Notes: generated by a model from the sequence alone, not told the origin. A stretch of DNA of 64,000 bases from Guptibacillus hwajinpoensis (GCA_016841765.1 JAENYN010000001.1:122262-186261), one strand, 5' to 3'; numbered from the stretch's first letter, positions 47,903 to 60,150 are shown. A program made the numbers and translations.

Positions 47903-49441
47903 TTAATGCTTGAAATGGCGTACGCCGGTAAAGACCATTGCGATTCCGTACTCATCCGCTTTTTTAATCGAGTCTTCATCGCGGATTGAACCGCCCGGCT
48001 GGATGATGGCAGTAACACCCGCTTTGGCCGCCGCTTCGACGGTGTCATCCATCGGGAAGAACGCATCGGATGCAAGCGCGGAACCGTCCGCTTTTTCTCC
48101 GGCCTGCTTCAGGGCGATTTCGGCGGCGCCGACACGGTTCATCTGGCCGGCCCCGACCCCGATCGTCATTTTATCCTTCGCGAGCACGATGGCGTTTGAT
48201 TTCACATGCTTGACGACTTGCCAGGCAAGCTGCAAGTCATTCCACTCATCTTCGGTCGGCTCGCGTTTTGTCGGAACGGAAATTTCCGTATCTTCAAAGT
48301 CGTAGCTGTCTTCCTCCTGGATAAGGAGGCCGCCGTGGATGGCGTTGAGCCTTTTTTCGAACTGATCTTCGCTGTTAAGGTCGATTGTGAGCAGGCGCAG
48401 GTTTTTCTTCGCTGTCAGGATTTCGAGCGCTTTTTCACTGAAGGACGGCGCGATGATGATCTCCAGGAAAATCTCCTTCATTTTCAGGGCCGTTTCCGCG
48501 TCGATTTCGCGGTTGGCTGCCACAATGCCGCCGAAAATGGAGACAGGATCTCCCTCGTATGCTCTTCTGTATGCCTCATTGATCGTATTGCCGACACCCG
48601 TTCCGCACGGGTTTGTATGCTTGATCGCCACAACGGCAGGATCGGAAAATTCACGGATAATCGCAAGCGCAGCGTCCGCATCATTGATATTGTTATAGGA
48701 AAGTTCTTTGCCGTGCAGCTGCTTCGCGGCCGCAATCGACACTTCGGAACCGAGCGGCGGTGCATAGAAGGCCGCATTCTGGTGCGGATTTTCGCCGTAG
48801 CGCAGCGGCTGCTTTTTCTCATAAGTGAATGTCATGGTTTCCGGGAATTCTTCCCCGAGCTGTTCGGTTAAGTATTGGGAGATGAGGGCGTCGTATGCCG
48901 CTGTGTGCCGGAATGCTTTGGCGGCAAGTTCTTTCCTCAGTCCGTCGGAAAGGCTGCCGTTTTGTTTCACTTCTTCAAGCACTTTGCCGTAGTCGGCCGG
49001 ATCGACGACCACGCCGACATCAGCATGGTTCTTCGCTGCGGAACGGAGCATGGACGGGCCGCCGATATCGATGTTTTCGATGGCATCTTCAAATGAGGCA
49101 TCCTTGTTCGCGATTGTTTGCTTGAAAGGATAGAGGTTGACGACGACCAGATCGATCGGCGTGATGTTATGTTCCTGGAGCTGATTCATATGTTCCGGCT
49201 TGTCCCGCCGCGCGAGCAACCCGCCGTGGATGTTCGGATGCAGAGTCTTGACGCGGCCATCCATGATTTCCTGAAAACCGGTCACATCGGAAATGCCGAT
49301 GACCTCGACGCCGTTTTCTTCGAGTATTTTTTTCGTGCCGCCGGTCGAAACGACTTCAACCCCCGCCTCGGTCAACTCTTTTACAAATTCTACGATTCCG
49401 TTCTTATCCGATACGCTTACCAGCGCCCGTTTTACCGCCAT
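47903..49441 (-). CDS. purH: Bifunctional AICAR formyltransferase/IMP cyclohydrolase
   Basis: 512 residues. The N-terminal MGS-like domain (about 1-150, [18 protein letters not shown]) closes FAICAR to IMP; the C-terminal domain ([23 protein letters not shown]) formylates AICAR with 10-formyl-THF. Last two steps of the pathway. Its start overlaps the purN 3' end by 38 bp. Confidence 0.97.
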   Translation of the reverse strand: MAVKRALVSVSDKNGIVEFVKELTEAGVEVVSTGGTKKILEENGVEVIGISDVTGFQEIMDGRVKTLHPNIHGGLLARRDKPEHMNQLQEHNITPIDLVVVNLYPFKQTIANKDASFEDAIENIDIGGPSMLRSAAKNHADVGVVVDPADYGKVLEEVKQNGSLSDGLRKELAAKAFRHTAAYDALISQYLTEQLGEEFPETMTFTYEKKQPLRYGENPHQNAAFYAPPLGSEVSIAAAKQLHGKELSYNNINDADAALAIIREFSDPAVVAIKHTNPCGTGVGNTINEAYRRAYEGDPVSIFGGIVAANREIDAETALKMKEIFLEIIIAPSFSEKALEILTAKKNLRLLTIDLNSEDQFEKRLNAIHGGLLIQEEDSYDFEDTEISVPTKREPTEDEWNDLQLAWQVVKHVKSNAIVLAKDKMTIGVGAGQMNRVGAAEIALKQAGEKADGSALASDAFFPMDDTVEAAAKAGVTAIIQPGGSIRDEDSIKKADEYGIAMVFTGVRHFKH

Positions 49442-50024
49442 TGTTTTCTCCTCCTTCAGATGTTTGGAACAATGTATTCAATGTCGCCGGGTAGAGGCGA
49501 TGTTCGACTTGCTGAATCTTTTTTTGCAGCGATTCCTTCGTATCCTCGCCGGTGATGTAAACCGCTTCCTGGGCGATGACCGGGCCGGTGTCCATCCCCT
49601 CATCGACAAAGTGGATCGTCACGCCGCTCACCTTCACGCCGGCATCAAACGCCTGCCCGATTGCATCCAGGCCCGGAAACGCCGGCAGCAACGATGGATG
49701 GATGTTGACGATCCGCCCTTCGTACGCTTGCAGCAGCGTTGAACCAACGAGGCGCATATAGCCCGCAAGCACAATCCAGTCCGCTTCATAGTGACGGAGC
49801 TTCTCCAGCACCGCCGTTTCATAAGCAGCTTTGTTTGCAAAATCCTTCGGTTTAACCTCGTAAATAGGAATGCCTGCGGCTTCTGCCCTGTCCACGACTT
49901 TTGCCCCCGGCCTGTCGCAAACGAGGAGAACCGGTTCGCCGTCAAGGCGCCCGGCTCTTGCTTCATCGATGATCGCCTGGACATTTGTGCCGCTGCCCGA
50001 TGCGAATAGTGCCATTTTAGTCAT
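49404..50024 (-). CDS. purN: Phosphoribosylglycinamide formyltransferase
   Basis: 206 residues. Transfers a formyl group from 10-formyl-THF to GAR (step 3). [14 protein letters not shown] binds the phosphate; the catalytic Asn-x-His is in [16 protein letters not shown] and the Asp in [13 protein letters not shown]. The C-terminus is about 10 residues longer than in B. subtilis, with an [18 protein letters not shown] tail that overlaps purH. Confidence 0.96.
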   Translation of the reverse strand: MTKMALFASGSGTNVQAIIDEARAGRLDGEPVLLVCDRPGAKVVDRAEAAGIPIYEVKPKDFANKAAYETAVLEKLRHYEADWIVLAGYMRLVGSTLLQAYEGRIVNIHPSLLPAFPGLDAIGQAFDAGVKVSGVTIHFVDEGMDTGPVIAQEAVYITGEDTKESLQKKIQQVEHRLYPATLNTLFQTSEGGENNGGKTGAGKRIG

Positions 50025-51061
50025 GATTTCTTGCCCCCGTCAAAAACAAGCTGATCCCCTTTGATGACTTCGCCGATCACATAAGGCTTTTCGCCGAGCT
50101 CCTTGAAAAAAGCTGCTGCCGCTTCGGCCTCTTCTTTGCTGACGGCAACCGCCATGCCGATGCCCATGTTGAAAATCGTATACATATCGCTTTGTTCGAC
50201 ATTGCCGTATTTCCCGACCATGCCAAAAATCGGCGGTATCGGCCAGCTGTCTTCCTTGATTGCTGCTGTCAGTCCGTCCGGCAGCATGCGCGGAATGTTT
50301 TCCACAAAGCCGCCGCCGGTAATATGGGCGATTCCTTTGATGTCAAACTTCTTCAGCGCTTCCAGGAGCGGTTTCACATAAATCCGGGTCGGCTCAAGCA
50401 GCTCGTCGCCGAGCACCCGCCCGATTTCATCGTAATGCTTGTGCAGGTCAAGCCCTCCCTCTTCAAGAAGAGCCTTGCGGACAAGCGAGTAGCCGTTCGA
50501 ATGGATGCCGTTTGAGGCAAGGCCGATGATCACGTCGCCTTCTTTCACGTTTTCCCCGGTGACGAGCTGCGACTTTTCGGCGGCACCGACCGTAAAGCCG
50601 GCCAGGTCGTACTCTTCGATGTGGTACATGCCCGGCATTTCCGCCGTTTCACCGCCAACAAGTGCACAGCCGGCCTGCTCGCAGCCATCCGCAATCCCTT
50701 TTACGATCGCCTCGATTTTTTCAGGAGCCGCTTTGCCGCAGGCGATGTAGTCAAGAAAAAACAGCGGCTCGGCCCCCTGTGCAGCAATATCGTTCACACA
50801 CATGGCAACAGCGTCGATGCCGATCGTGTCATGCTTATCCATCTGGAATGCGAGCATCAGCTTCGTGCCGACGCCGTCTGTGCCAGATACAAGCACCGGC
50901 TCTTTATAGCCGAGCGCTGAAATGTCAAACATGCCGCCAAAGCCGCCGAGCCCGCCGATGACTTCACTGCGCATCGTCCGCTGCACGTGTTTTTTCATCC
51001 GTTTCACAGACTCATAGCCTGCTTCGATATCAACTCCGGCCTGTTTATATGCATTTGCCAT
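50021..51061 (-). CDS. purM: Phosphoribosylformylglycinamidine cyclo-ligase
   Basis: 346 residues from ATG 51061; the TTG one codon earlier is also in frame. AIR synthetase (step 5). [33 protein letters not shown] is the conserved ATP/FGAM region and [11 protein letters not shown] a second hallmark. It overlaps purN by 4 bp (ATGA). SD is weak (GCGGGG). Confidence 0.96.
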   Translation of the reverse strand: MANAYKQAGVDIEAGYESVKRMKKHVQRTMRSEVIGGLGGFGGMFDISALGYKEPVLVSGTDGVGTKLMLAFQMDKHDTIGIDAVAMCVNDIAAQGAEPLFFLDYIACGKAAPEKIEAIVKGIADGCEQAGCALVGGETAEMPGMYHIEEYDLAGFTVGAAEKSQLVTGENVKEGDVIIGLASNGIHSNGYSLVRKALLEEGGLDLHKHYDEIGRVLGDELLEPTRIYVKPLLEALKKFDIKGIAHITGGGFVENIPRMLPDGLTAAIKEDSWPIPPIFGMVGKYGNVEQSDMYTIFNMGIGMAVAVSKEEAEAAAAFFKELGEKPYVIGEVIKGDQLVFDGGKKS

Positions 51062-51085
51062 CAACTGTGCCCCGCTTTCTGTTTT

Positions 51086-51103
51086 TAAACAAACGTTTAT
51101 TTA
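51086..51103. repeat. Operator-like palindrome between purF and purM
   Basis: TAAACAAACGTTTATTTA (16 of 18 positions palindromic) overlaps the purF stop codon. The identical 18-mer occurs at 61773-61790 upstream of yjzC. The core AAC-AAAC-GTT is also that of the pcrA SOS box. Confidence 0.5.
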
Positions 51104-52516
51104 CACTGTTTCTTTTTCATGAGGTAAAACGGTGTCGGCAAAAATATCAGTCGGATACTTGCCGTTGAAGCATGCCAGGCATTGCCCTTTATATTCGCCT
51201 TCATCCTGGCGCCCGATCGCGTTGACCATCCCTTCCGGACTCAAAAACGAAAGGGTGTCCGCACCGATTTCTTCCCGCATCTGTTCAAGCGTGTGGGTGG
51301 CGGCGATCAATTCAGACGACGTCGATGTATCGATGCCGTAGAAGCACGGGTTCTTGATCGGCGGCGAACTGATGCGGACATGCACTTCAGTCGCACCCGC
51401 CTCGCGCAGCATTTTGACGATCCGGCGGCTTGTTGTGCCGCGCACGATTGAATCATCGACCATGACGACTCGTTTCCCTTCCACAATTCCCCGGACTGGC
51501 GACAATTTCATCTTGACGCCCTGTTCGCGCATTTCCTGGGTCGGCTGAATGAACGTCCTGCCGACGTAGCGGTTTTTGATCAAACCGAGTTCGTACGGAA
51601 TGCCAGCTTCCTCCGCATAGCCGATGGCAGCGGAAATGCTGGAATCCGGAACGCCTGTCACAACATCCGCTTCAATCGGCGCTTCCTTCGCCAGCTCTTT
51701 GCCGAGATTTTTACGGGCACTGTGGACGTTGATGCCGTTGATATTGCTGTCAGGCCTGGAAAAATAAATGTATTCCATGCTGCAGATGGCACGGTTGGCC
51801 GTTGAGAACCGCTCGGATGTCATGCCGTCATCATTGATGATCAGCAGTTCGCCGGGCTCGACATCACGGATATATTCGGCGCCGACGACATCAAACGCGC
51901 ACGTTTCCGATGCCACGACAACCGCATCGCCGATCCTGCCGATCGACAGCGGACGCAGGCCGTGCGGGTCAAGCGCAACCATCAATCCCTTCTCGGTCAT
52001 GATCAAAAATGCGTACGCTCCCTTCAGCATCTGCAGCGCATTGATGACCTGGTCCTTCAGTGTGATGAAACCGCTGCGCTTGATCAGATGGGCAAGCACT
52101 TCCGTATCGGAAGTCGTCTGGAAAATGCTGCCCTGGCTTTCAAGCTGATGCCTGAGCGCATTGGCATTGACAAGGTTGCCGTTATGGGCGAGGGCCAGCC
52201 CGCCTTTTTGCGAACGGAACACGAGCGGCTGCACGTTGGCAAAACCGCCGCCCCCCGCTGTCGAATACCTGACATGCCCGATCGCCGCATCACCGGCAAG
52301 GCCCTTCAGTTTTTCATCATTGAATACTTCCGTTACAAGCCCGAGCCCTTTTTCGTAATGGAGCTGGTCACCGTCTGTCGATACGATGCCGGTTCCTTCC
52401 TGGCCGCGGTGCTGAAGGCTGTGCAGGCCGTAATATGTCATACGGGCCGCGTCCGGATGCCCCCACACGCCGAAAACGCCGCATTCTTCGTTTAACCCTT
52501 TGATTTCAGCAACCAT
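51101..52516 (-). CDS. purF: Amidophosphoribosyltransferase
   Basis: 471 residues. Commits PRPP to purine synthesis (step 1). The propeptide [11 protein letters not shown] precedes the catalytic Cys12 of the glutaminase domain (CGVFGVWGH), as in B. subtilis. The PRTase motif is [20 protein letters not shown], and cysteines near the C-terminus (GQCLACFNG) fit the [4Fe-4S] cluster. It overlaps purL by 25 bp. Confidence 0.97.
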   Translation of the reverse strand: MVAEIKGLNEECGVFGVWGHPDAARMTYYGLHSLQHRGQEGTGIVSTDGDQLHYEKGLGLVTEVFNDEKLKGLAGDAAIGHVRYSTAGGGGFANVQPLVFRSQKGGLALAHNGNLVNANALRHQLESQGSIFQTTSDTEVLAHLIKRSGFITLKDQVINALQMLKGAYAFLIMTEKGLMVALDPHGLRPLSIGRIGDAVVVASETCAFDVVGAEYIRDVEPGELLIINDDGMTSERFSTANRAICSMEYIYFSRPDSNINGINVHSARKNLGKELAKEAPIEADVVTGVPDSSISAAIGYAEEAGIPYELGLIKNRYVGRTFIQPTQEMREQGVKMKLSPVRGIVEGKRVVMVDDSIVRGTTSRRIVKMLREAGATEVHVRISSPPIKNPCFYGIDTSTSSELIAATHTLEQMREEIGADTLSFLSPEGMVNAIGRQDEGEYKGQCLACFNGKYPTDIFADTVLPHEKETV

Positions 52517-54726
52517 GGGATCGCTCCTTTCCAGGCTTCCCGCATTTCCTTCACTTCGATGTCGATGAGCGGCTCAGGGCCGTCCCCTTTGATGGTAAAA
52601 TGGCTGTCATCTGTCACGTGTCCGATCAGCTTCGCATCATCAACCATAAGCTCAAATTCCCCCCGGCTTTCCGGCTTGACCGATACGATGAAACGGGATT
52701 GGCTTTCACTGAAAAGCTCAGTTACCGCTTCCCCGCTCACTTCAAGGTCGGCACCGAGTGTATCCTCACCATGCATCAGGCATTCGGCCGCACCAACCGC
52801 CAGGCCGCCTTCTGCCAAATCGTGCGCGGATTGGACAAGCCCTGACTTGATGGCCTGCAGCAACTGCTGCTGGCGCTCTTTTTCAACCTCAATATCAAGC
52901 GCCGGTGCTTTGCCGGAAATGTCGCCTTCGATTAGTTTCTGCAATTCGCTTCCGCCGAATTCAGGCGTCGTTTCTCCGATTATATAAATCAAGTCACCGC
53001 TCTGTTTGAAATTCTGGGTGGTGATATGCTTCGTATCTTCAATGAGTCCGACCATGCCGATGACCGGTGTCGGGTAAACTGCGCCCCCGTTTGTTTCGTT
53101 GTAAAGGGAGACGTTTCCGCCGATGACCGGGGCATTGAGGGCGCTGCATGCTTCACTGATGCCGTCGGCTGATTTTTCAAGCTGCCAGTAAATTTCCGGC
53201 TTTTCCGGGCTGCCGTAGTTCAGGCAGTCGGTGATGGCAAGCGGATTGCCGCCTGAGCAGACGATGTTGCGCGCCGCTTCCGCGACCGCAATTTTTCCGC
53301 CTGCCTCCGGATCGAGATAGATATAGCGGCTGTTGCAGTCTGTCGTCATGGCAAGCGCCTTGTTTGTGCCGCGGACGCGCAGGACAGCGGCATCCGAGCC
53401 CGGGGCCACGACAGTGTTCGTGCGCACCATGTAATCATACTGATCATAAACCCATTCCTTGCTTGCAATAGTCGGCTGTTTAAGCAGCCGGACGAATGTA
53501 TCCTGAAGGTCATCAACCTTCGGCACCTTCTGCTCCATCGCCTGGAACGTCTTAAAATATTCCGGCTCGGTGGAAGGCGGGTAATATACCGGTGCTTCTT
53601 CAGCGAGAGCATCAACCGGTGTTTCTGCGACCAGCTCGCCTTTATGCAAGAGGCGCAGAACTTTTTCTTCGATGACCTGGCCGATGGCGACCGCTTCAAG
53701 ATCATACTTTTTGAAAATATCGATGATTTCCTGTTCCTGGCCTTTTTTCACGACAAGAAGCATGCGTTCCTGCGACTCGGACAGCATCATTTCATACGCG
53801 GTCATGCCTGGTTCGCGCTGCGGGACGTCGTCAAGGTTCATCTCGATGCCCATGCCGGCTTTGCTCGCCATTTCGCTTGATGATGAGGCGAGTCCCGCCG
53901 CACCCATGTCTTGAATGCCGACGAGCGCATCCGATTTTACGACTTCAAGCGTCGCTTCAAGAAGCAGTTTTTCCATGAACGGATCGCCGACCTGGACAGC
54001 CGGGCGTTTCTCTTCGGACGCTTCGCTCAGTTCCTCGGAAGCGAACGTTGCGCCGTGGATGCCGTCACGCCCTGTTGAGGCCCCGACATACATGACCGTG
54101 TTGCCAGCACCACTAGCCAGGCCTTTCTGGATATCCTTATGATCGATCAATCCGACACACATCGCATTGACAAGCGGGTTGCCTTCGTATGCCCTGTCAA
54201 ACTGCACTTCACCGCCGACAGTCGGGATGCCGATGCAGTTGCCGTACCCGGCGATGCCGTGGACGACTTCTTCGAACAGATACTTGACTTTCGGGCTTGT
54301 CAATTCGCCGAAACGGAGTGAATTCAACAGCGCAATCGGGCGGGCCCCCATCGAAAATACGTCACGGATGATGCCGCCGACACCTGTTGCGGCGCCCTGA
54401 TACGGCTCTATTGCGGACGGATGATTATGGCTTTCGATTTTGAAAGCGACGGCCTGGTTGTCGCCGATGTCGACGATGCCGGCGCCTTCGCCCGGTCCCT
54501 GCAGGACTTGCTTGCCTGTTGTCGGGAACTTTTTCAGGACCGCTTTCGAATTTTTATAAGAACAGTGCTCCGACCACATGACGGAAAACAGTCCAAGTTC
54601 GGTATAGTTCGGGAGGCGGCCGAGGATGTTTTCAACCATCGCAAACTCGGCATCTGACAATCCCATTTCTTTATAGACTTTTTCTTCTTTGATCTGATTG
54701 GCGTTCGGTTCAAGAAGTAACGACAT
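52492..54726 (-). CDS. purL: Phosphoribosylformylglycinamidine synthase subunit PurL
   Basis: 744 residues, the small PurL that works with PurS and PurQ (step 4). [54 protein letters not shown] and GDNVAI-like AIGQV... segments are typical. It aminates FGAR using ATP and ammonia from PurQ. Overlaps purQ by 17 bp. Confidence 0.97.
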   Translation of the reverse strand: MSLLLEPNANQIKEEKVYKEMGLSDAEFAMVENILGRLPNYTELGLFSVMWSEHCSYKNSKAVLKKFPTTGKQVLQGPGEGAGIVDIGDNQAVAFKIESHNHPSAIEPYQGAATGVGGIIRDVFSMGARPIALLNSLRFGELTSPKVKYLFEEVVHGIAGYGNCIGIPTVGGEVQFDRAYEGNPLVNAMCVGLIDHKDIQKGLASGAGNTVMYVGASTGRDGIHGATFASEELSEASEEKRPAVQVGDPFMEKLLLEATLEVVKSDALVGIQDMGAAGLASSSSEMASKAGMGIEMNLDDVPQREPGMTAYEMMLSESQERMLLVVKKGQEQEIIDIFKKYDLEAVAIGQVIEEKVLRLLHKGELVAETPVDALAEEAPVYYPPSTEPEYFKTFQAMEQKVPKVDDLQDTFVRLLKQPTIASKEWVYDQYDYMVRTNTVVAPGSDAAVLRVRGTNKALAMTTDCNSRYIYLDPEAGGKIAVAEAARNIVCSGGNPLAITDCLNYGSPEKPEIYWQLEKSADGISEACSALNAPVIGGNVSLYNETNGGAVYPTPVIGMVGLIEDTKHITTQNFKQSGDLIYIIGETTPEFGGSELQKLIEGDISGKAPALDIEVEKERQQQLLQAIKSGLVQSAHDLAEGGLAVGAAECLMHGEDTLGADLEVSGEAVTELFSESQSRFIVSVKPESRGEFELMVDDAKLIGHVTDDSHFTIKGDGPEPLIDIEVKEMREAWKGAIPWLLKSKG

Positions 54727-55396
54727 GGGATTCCCTCCAGTTTTTCAGGATAGATTGGAAAAGGGCCAGTCCGTCGGCGCTGCCGAGCAGAGCGTCCGTC
54801 GCCCGTTCCGGATGCGGCATCATGCCGAGCACGTTGCCTTTTTCATTGATGATGCCGGCAATGTCGGCCAGCGAGCCGTTCGGGTTTTCCCCGCTGTATT
54901 TGAACACGATGCGATTTTCTTCTTCAAGCTGTTTCAGCGTCTCGTTATCGCAATAATAGTTTCCTTCACCGTGAGCGACCGGGATGGTGATGACTTCATT
55001 CTCTCCATATTGGCTGGTGAACATCGTCTTATGATTGGTGACTTCCAGTTTAACCGGCCTGCAGATGAACTTCAGGTCGCGGTTGCGCTTCATCGCACCT
55101 GGCAAAAGACCGGACTCGAGCAATATCTGGAAGCCATTGCACACGCCGAGAACCGGCTTGCCTTCATCCGCCGCCTGCTTGACCGCTTCCATCACTTTCG
55201 AAAAGTGGGCGATTGCTCCGGAGCGCAAATAGTCACCGTATGAAAAACCGCCCGGAAGCAGCACAGCATCATATTCAGACAGGTCGTCCGCATCATGCCA
55301 AACGTACTCCACTTCTTCACCAAGGCTGTCTTTAATCGCATGATACATGTCAATATCGCAATTGGAGCCCGGAAACACAATCACCGCAAATTTCAT
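54710..55396 (-). CDS. purQ: Phosphoribosylformylglycinamidine synthase subunit PurQ
   Basis: 228 residues, class I glutamine amidotransferase. The nucleophile is in [13 protein letters not shown] and the His-Glu pair in MMPHPER. It supplies ammonia to PurL. Overlaps purS by 4 bp. Confidence 0.97.
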   Translation of the reverse strand: MKFAVIVFPGSNCDIDMYHAIKDSLGEEVEYVWHDADDLSEYDAVLLPGGFSYGDYLRSGAIAHFSKVMEAVKQAADEGKPVLGVCNGFQILLESGLLPGAMKRNRDLKFICRPVKLEVTNHKTMFTSQYGENEVITIPVAHGEGNYYCDNETLKQLEEENRIVFKYSGENPNGSLADIAGIINEKGNVLGMMPHPERATDALLGSADGLALFQSILKNWRESHVVTS

Positions 55397-55644
55397 TGTG
55401 AGACAACCTCCTCGATTTCATATCGGTAATCTTCAATGACCGGATTGGCGAGCAGCTTGTCACAGATTTCCTGAATGCGTCCCTCAATATTTGCTGTATC
55501 ATTCACTGTCAGTTCCATATATTTGCCGATCCTGACATCCTCGACTTCATCATAGCCCAGCTTATGAAGCGAGTTGTTCACAGCTTTTCCCTGCGGATCG
55601 AGGACTCCCTGTTTGAGTGTTACATAAACTTTTACCTTGTACAT
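55393..55644 (-). CDS. purS: Phosphoribosylformylglycinamidine synthase subunit PurS
   Basis: 83 residues, small ferredoxin-like scaffold linking PurQ to Pur[42 protein letters not shown] is the family signature. SD GAGGGGGAGAATCGC. Unusually, it is separated from purC by 580 bp containing a palindrome and a 21-bp tandem repeat; in most Bacilli the two genes nearly touch. Confidence 0.96.
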   Translation of the reverse strand: MYKVKVYVTLKQGVLDPQGKAVNNSLHKLGYDEVEDVRIGKYMELTVNDTANIEGRIQEICDKLLANPVIEDYRYEIEEVVSQ

Positions 55645-55691
55645 GCGATTCTCCCCCTCTTTTTTGAGAACATGGCTAGTTGCAAATAATG

Positions 55692-55707
55692 CCTGGCAAT
55701 TGCCAGG
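55692..55707. repeat. Short palindrome, family E
   Basis: CCTGGCAATTGCCAGG is perfectly palindromic and shares its core with the two 17-bp-arm palindromes at 30381 and 30577. It lies 47 bp behind the purS SD region, inside the pur operon gap. Confidence 0.65.
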
Positions 55708-55851
55708 GACTTCAGATCCAAAGGACTGAATGTCCTGTCCATGAAGCAGATGATGGTTTGGTTAGTCGGTTTTTATAAAAAACAATCATTTGATGTTTGG
55801 CCAGTGGTAGTTAGTGTGTGGGTAGGCCGTGTTGGGTTTCGGAATCGGCGA

Positions 55852-56171
55852 ATTTGCGCCGTTTGTTCCGGATTTTCATGCAAATTGTGTTAGCGCGCGG
55901 ACTGGGCGGGACCTTTTCGCGCGGGTACTTCGCTGTTTCCCGCCAAACTTGCCGGCTTTCACGCCGTTCGTTCCGGTTATCGCGCCAATTGGTGGCGGGC
56001 GGTCTGCCGGGGCCGGGTATCACGCGGTAACTCCGGCTTTTCACGCCAAACTTGCCGAGTTTCACGCCAAAGTGCCCGCTTTTCACGCCGAACTCCCGGC
56101 CTTTCGCACCATACCGGCCGTTTCACGCCATAACCAGCCAGGTTCACGCCGTTGGCCACGGCTTCCACGCC
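55852..56171. repeat. Degenerate 21-bp tandem repeat array in the pur operon
   Basis: A TTTCACGCC-like core (then roughly AAACTTGCCGG) recurs with its last base at 55860, 55881, 55902, 55923, 55944, 55965, 55986, 56026, 56047, 56068, 56089, 56110, 56129, 56150 and 56171. The spacing is 21 bp except for one missing unit and two 2-bp slips. About 15 units fill most of the purS-purC gap. On the minus strand the units read as heptads such as WREKPEL or GKFGVKS in different frames, without start or ribosome site. No spacers as in CRISPR. The remainder of 55645-56224 is unremarkable. Confidence 0.85.
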
Positions 56172-56224
56172 AACTCCTGCCGGCCGGTCAAAAAGGCTGT
56201 TTCACACAATATCCCGTCTTCCCG

Positions 56225-56947
56225 TCAGCTCAGCTGCCCATTCTGCATAATCCTGCCGAGCAGCTTCTCATAAGCGTCCGTCAGGCTGCCGAGGTCGCGG
56301 CGGAATACGTCCTTGTCGAGCTTTTCGTTCGTGTTTTTATCCCAGAGCCGGCACGTGTCCGGAGAGATTTCGTCGGCAAGCAGCAGTGAGCCGTCAGCCG
56401 TTTTGCCGAATTCAAGCTTGAAGTCGACCAATTTAATATCTCGTTCGATGAAATAAGCCTGGAGGATTTCGTTCACTTTCAGTGCTGTTTCCTTGATCGC
56501 CTGCAGCTCCTCTTCTGAAGCAAGATCGAGCACTTTGATATGGTCAAGTGTGATCAGCGGATCGCCGAGATCGTCATCTTTGTAGTAGAATTCAACGACC
56601 GGAAATGGCAGCTCGGTTCCTTCCGCAAAGCCGAGGCGTTTGGCCAGGCTGCCGGCTGCGATGTTGCGGACGACAACTTCAAGCGGGACGATGCTGACTT
56701 TCCGGACCGTTTGTTCGGTGGCGGATTTTTTCTCGATAAAATGGTTTTCGATGCCTTTTTCCGAGAGCATCGCAAACAGTGCGGAAGTGATTTCGTTGTT
56801 GAGGCGGCCCTTGCCGGTTATTTGCGCTTTTTTGCCGCCGTTGAAAGCTGTTGCATCATCTTTATATTCAACCCAGACAACTTCCGGATTATCGGTTTTG
56901 TAAATGCGTTTCGCTTTTCCTTCGTACAGCTGCTCGAGCTTTTCCAT
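56225..56947 (-). CDS. purC: Phosphoribosylaminoimidazole-succinocarboxamide synthase
   Basis: 240 residues, SAICAR synthetase (step 7). [35 protein letters not shown] is the ATP-binding start and [29 protein letters not shown] the conserved catalytic region. 36 bp after purB. Confidence 0.97.
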   Translation of the reverse strand: MEKLEQLYEGKAKRIYKTDNPEVVWVEYKDDATAFNGGKKAQITGKGRLNNEITSALFAMLSEKGIENHFIEKKSATEQTVRKVSIVPLEVVVRNIAAGSLAKRLGFAEGTELPFPVVEFYYKDDDLGDPLITLDHIKVLDLASEEELQAIKETALKVNEILQAYFIERDIKLVDFKLEFGKTADGSLLLADEISPDTCRLWDKNTNEKLDKDVFRRDLGSLTDAYEKLLGRIMQNGQLS

Positions 56948-56983
56948 TTTTCTCCCTCCAGGTGATCAGTAACTCCCGGTCGC

Positions 56984-58276
56984 TTACAGGCCGAGGCGGT
57001 CAAAAATCATATCGACATGTTTGATGTGGTAGTTATAGTCAAAGCAGTCATCAATTTCAGCAGGGGACAGCTTATCGGTGATCTGCTCTTCGCCTTCGAC
57101 AAGCTGGCGGAATGGCACTTGCTTTTCCCATGCCTCCATCGCTTTCGGCTGCACGATATCGTATGCTTCCTCGCGGGCCATCCCCTTATCGATTAGGGCA
57201 AGCAGCACGCGCTGGGAGTAGATTAACCCGAGGGTCCTGTCCATGTTCCGTTTCATGTTTTCCGGGAATACCGTAAGATTTTTCACGATGTTGCCGAAGC
57301 GGTTCAGCATGTAATTGAGCGCAATCGTCGCATCCGGCAGGATGACCCGCTCGGCGGACGAATGCGAGATGTCGCGTTCATGCCAGAGCGGCACGTTTTC
57401 GTAAGCTGTCATCATATAGCCGCGGATGACACGGGCCATGCCGGTCATATTCTCCGAACCGATCGGATTGCGTTTGTGCGGCATTGCCGAGGATCCTTTT
57501 TGCCCTTTAGCGAAAAACTCCTCAACTTCGCGGGTTTCACTCTTTTGCAGGCCGCGGATTTCAACGGCGAATTTTTCGATGGAGGTGGCGATCAGCGCCA
57601 GTGTGCCCATGTAATCGGCATGGCGGTCACGCTGCAATGTCTGGGTGGATATCGGCGCCGGTTTGAGGCCGAGCTTCTTGCATACATACTCTTCCACGAA
57701 CGGGTCGATGTTGGCATAAGTGCCGACGGCTCCAGACAGTTTGCCGTAGCTGATGCCTTCGACTGCACGCTTGAAGCGGTCGAGGTTGCGTTTCATCTCT
57801 TCATGCCAGAGCGCCAGCTTCAGCCCGAATGTCGTCGGTTCGGCATGGACACCGTGGGTGCGGCCCATCATGACGGTATATTTATGTTCTTTCGCCTTGT
57901 CACCGAGAATCTCAACAAAGCGTTCAAGATCGTTCAGCAGGATGTCATTCGCCTGTTTCAGCAGGTAAGATAAGGCGGTGTCAACGACATCCGTTGACGT
58001 GAGGCCGTAGTGGACCCATTTCCGTTCCTCACCGAGCGTTTCCGAGACCGCTCTTGTAAAAGCGACCACATCATGCCGTGTCTCTTCTTCGATTTTGTGG
58101 ATGCGGCTGATGTCAAAGGAGGCGTTCTCGCGGATTTTGGCTACGTCTTCTTTCGGGATATCCCCAAGCTCCGCCCATGCTTCACAGGCGAGAATCTCCA
58201 CTTCAAGCCATGCCTTGTACCTGTTTTCCTCCGTCCAAATGGCTCCCATTTCCGGCCGTGTATAACGTTCGATCAT
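56984..58276 (-). CDS. purB: Adenylosuccinate lyase
   Basis: 430 residues. Cleaves SAICAR and adenylosuccinate to fumarate plus AICAR or AMP. Fumarase-superfamily signature [17 protein letters not shown] holds the catalytic serine loop, and [18 protein letters not shown] the active-site His. It abuts purK with one shared base. Confidence 0.97.
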   Translation of the reverse strand: MIERYTRPEMGAIWTEENRYKAWLEVEILACEAWAELGDIPKEDVAKIRENASFDISRIHKIEEETRHDVVAFTRAVSETLGEERKWVHYGLTSTDVVDTALSYLLKQANDILLNDLERFVEILGDKAKEHKYTVMMGRTHGVHAEPTTFGLKLALWHEEMKRNLDRFKRAVEGISYGKLSGAVGTYANIDPFVEEYVCKKLGLKPAPISTQTLQRDRHADYMGTLALIATSIEKFAVEIRGLQKSETREVEEFFAKGQKGSSAMPHKRNPIGSENMTGMARVIRGYMMTAYENVPLWHERDISHSSAERVILPDATIALNYMLNRFGNIVKNLTVFPENMKRNMDRTLGLIYSQRVLLALIDKGMAREEAYDIVQPKAMEAWEKQVPFRQLVEGEEQITDKLSPAEIDDCFDYNYHIKHVDMIFDRLGL

Positions 58277-59442
58277 TATGCGTTACCTCCAATTTTTTGC
58301 GTATCCTGTCCGATTGTTTTGCCGATCAAATCACTGGCTTTTTCAATTGCTTTTGCAAGATCTGTATTAAGAATGGTGTAATGGCCCATTTTGCGTTTAT
58401 GTTTCGCTTCTGCTTTTCCGTATAAATGGAACTTGATGTCTGCGAACTCGTTCAGATGTCCGATAACGTTTTCAAGATCTTCGCCGAGAATGTTCACCAT
58501 GACAGCCGGCTTCAGCAGATTTGTCGGTCCGAGCGGCCAGCCGCAGATGGCGCGCATATGCTGCTCGAACTGTGATGTTTCACAGGCATCGATCGTATAG
58601 TGCCCTGAATTGTGCGGGCGCGGCGCCAGTTCGTTGATGTATACCTCGCCGTCTTTTCCGATGAACATTTCGACGCCGAGCGTGCCGACCATATCAAGGG
58701 ATGCTGCGATATGAAAAGCGGCACTTGCGGCTTTTTCTTTTATATCATCCGGAACTCGTGCCGGTACGATGCTTTCAAACAGAATATTGTCGCGGTGGAT
58801 GTTTTCAGCGGGCGGGAATGTCTTCACTTCCCCGCACACGCCGCGCGAAACGATGACACTCATTTCAAGGCTGAAGTCGACCCAGCTTTCAAGGACGCAT
58901 TCTCCCTGATCAAGAAGGCGGACAACTTCACTGTCTTCCAGGTCATTTTCCGTTTTCATGACAAACTGGCCTTTGCCGTCATAGCCGCCGCGGCACGTCT
59001 TCAACACCGAAGGAAAACCGATGTCCTTTGCGGCTTCCTCCAATTGGCCTAACGTACTGATAAGACGGTACGGTGCCACTTTTACCCCCAGCTTTGTCAG
59101 TGCTTCTTTCTCGCGGCCGCGATGCTGCGTGATTTCGAGAAGGGCATGGCCCTGCGGCACATATGATTTTTCTTCAAGGAACTTAACGGTCTCAACCGGA
59201 ATATTTTCAAATTCATACGTAATGACGTCACTCACTTCGGCAAGACGCGCCGCCGCCTCCAAATCGTCATATGCCCCGACGATTTCATAGTCGGCAACCT
59301 GAGCACACGGCGAATCTTCCTGCGCTTCGAGCACAGCGACCCTGTAACCCATTTCCTTCGCTGAAATGGCCATCATCCGGCCGAGCTGCCCGCCGCCAAG
59401 AATGCCGATCGTTGCGCCTGGTGCTATCATGTTTTCATTCAT
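58276..59442 (-). CDS. purK: N5-carboxyaminoimidazole ribonucleotide synthase
   Basis: 388 residues, ATP-grasp. [28 protein letters not shown] at the N-terminus, [12 protein letters not shown] and [26 protein letters not shown] as hallmarks. Carboxylates AIR with bicarbonate and ATP (first half of step 6). Overlaps purE by 4 bp. Confidence 0.97.
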   Translation of the reverse strand: MNENMIAPGATIGILGGGQLGRMMAISAKEMGYRVAVLEAQEDSPCAQVADYEIVGAYDDLEAAARLAEVSDVITYEFENIPVETVKFLEEKSYVPQGHALLEITQHRGREKEALTKLGVKVAPYRLISTLGQLEEAAKDIGFPSVLKTCRGGYDGKGQFVMKTENDLEDSEVVRLLDQGECVLESWVDFSLEMSVIVSRGVCGEVKTFPPAENIHRDNILFESIVPARVPDDIKEKAASAAFHIAASLDMVGTLGVEMFIGKDGEVYINELAPRPHNSGHYTIDACETSQFEQHMRAICGWPLGPTNLLKPAVMVNILGEDLENVIGHLNEFADIKFHLYGKAEAKHKRKMGHYTILNTDLAKAIEKASDLIGKTIGQDTQKIGGNA

Positions 59443-59924
59443 AACGTATCACTGCTTTCCAGAACTTTTTGCTTCAAATTCTCGCGCCTGGTTTCAAGAC
59501 GGCGCTCCACCTCTTCATCCGTCACCGATAAAATCTGGGCAGCGAGCAGGCCTGCATTCGTTGCTCCCGCTTTTCCGATCGCGACGGTTGCGACCGGAAC
59601 ACCGCCCGGCATCTGCACGATCGACAAAAGCGAGTCAAGCCCCTTTAATGACCGGGACTCGACCGGAACCCCGATGACCGGCAATGTCGTTTTGGCGGCG
59701 ACCATGCCCGGAAGATGGGCGGCCCCGCCGGCACCGGCGATGATGACCTTCAACCCGCGTCCCCGCGCCTCTTCCGCATACGTAAACATCAAATCAGGCG
59801 TCCGATGAGCGGATACCACTTTCTTTTCATAAGGAATTTCCAATTCGTCCAACATGTCACATGCATGCTTCATCGTTTCCCAGTCGGATGTGCTTCCCAT
59901 AATAATCCCGACTTTCGCAGCCAT
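59439..59924 (-). CDS. purE: N5-carboxyaminoimidazole ribonucleotide mutase
   Basis: 161 residues from ATG 59924 (SD GGGGAG); an in-frame ATG at 59945 precedes the SD and is rejected. [17 protein letters not shown] and [11 protein letters not shown] are class I PurE motifs, with [13 protein letters not shown]. First gene of the operon, preceded by the riboswitch terminator. Confidence 0.97.
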   Translation of the reverse strand: MAAKVGIIMGSTSDWETMKHACDMLDELEIPYEKKVVSAHRTPDLMFTYAEEARGRGLKVIIAGAGGAAHLPGMVAAKTTLPVIGVPVESRSLKGLDSLLSIVQMPGGVPVATVAIGKAGATNAGLLAAQILSVTDEEVERRLETRRENLKQKVLESSDTL

Positions 59925-59980
59925 GGGCCTCTCCCCTTTCACCATTTATGATTTGCATTTCCTTAATAATCCATCCAAAG

Positions 59981-60039
59981 AAAAAAAGCCCGTGACAAAA
60001 TGCTTCTCACTATGCGAGAAAGCAATCTATCACAGGCTT
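59981..60039 (-). terminator. Riboswitch-controlled terminator before purE
   Basis: On the minus strand AAGCCTGTGA and TCACGGGCTT form the outer stem (10 bp, one G-T), with an inner TGCTTTCTC/GAGAAGCA stem, followed by TTTTTTTC. It lies 42 nt downstream of the aptamer and about 57 bp before the purE ATG, as expected for an attenuating purine riboswitch. Confidence 0.85.
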
Positions 60040-60081
60040 CACCACCTTCAGACCCTAAAATAGGGCATAATAGACCCTCTC

Positions 60082-60150
60082 CCCCATAGTCCAGCTATTT
60101 ACGGCAGCCGGGTAGAAACGTTTGGGCCATATTCCCAAATTTATATGAGG
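60082..60150 (-). ncRNA. Purine (guanine-class) riboswitch aptamer
   Basis: The minus strand folds as the three-helix purine aptamer. P1 is CCTCATA/TATGGGG; P2 is TTTGGG/CCCAAA with loop AATATGG; P3 is CCGGCT/AGCTGG with loop GCCGTAAAT; the junction is GTTTCTACC. The specificity position is C (GGACTATG), so guanine or hypoxanthine rather than adenine is bound. Ligand would favour the downstream terminator and shut off pur transcription. Confidence 0.93.

Noticed and set aside
55811..56168. Two minus-strand open frames of 91 and 63 codons in the purS-purC gap
   Set aside because: They arise because the 21-bp repeat lacks stops in several frames; neither has an SD, and both read different heptads of the same repeat.
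55852..56171. CRISPR array
   Set aside because: Units are contiguous, degenerate and without unique spacers of constant length, and no cas genes are present.
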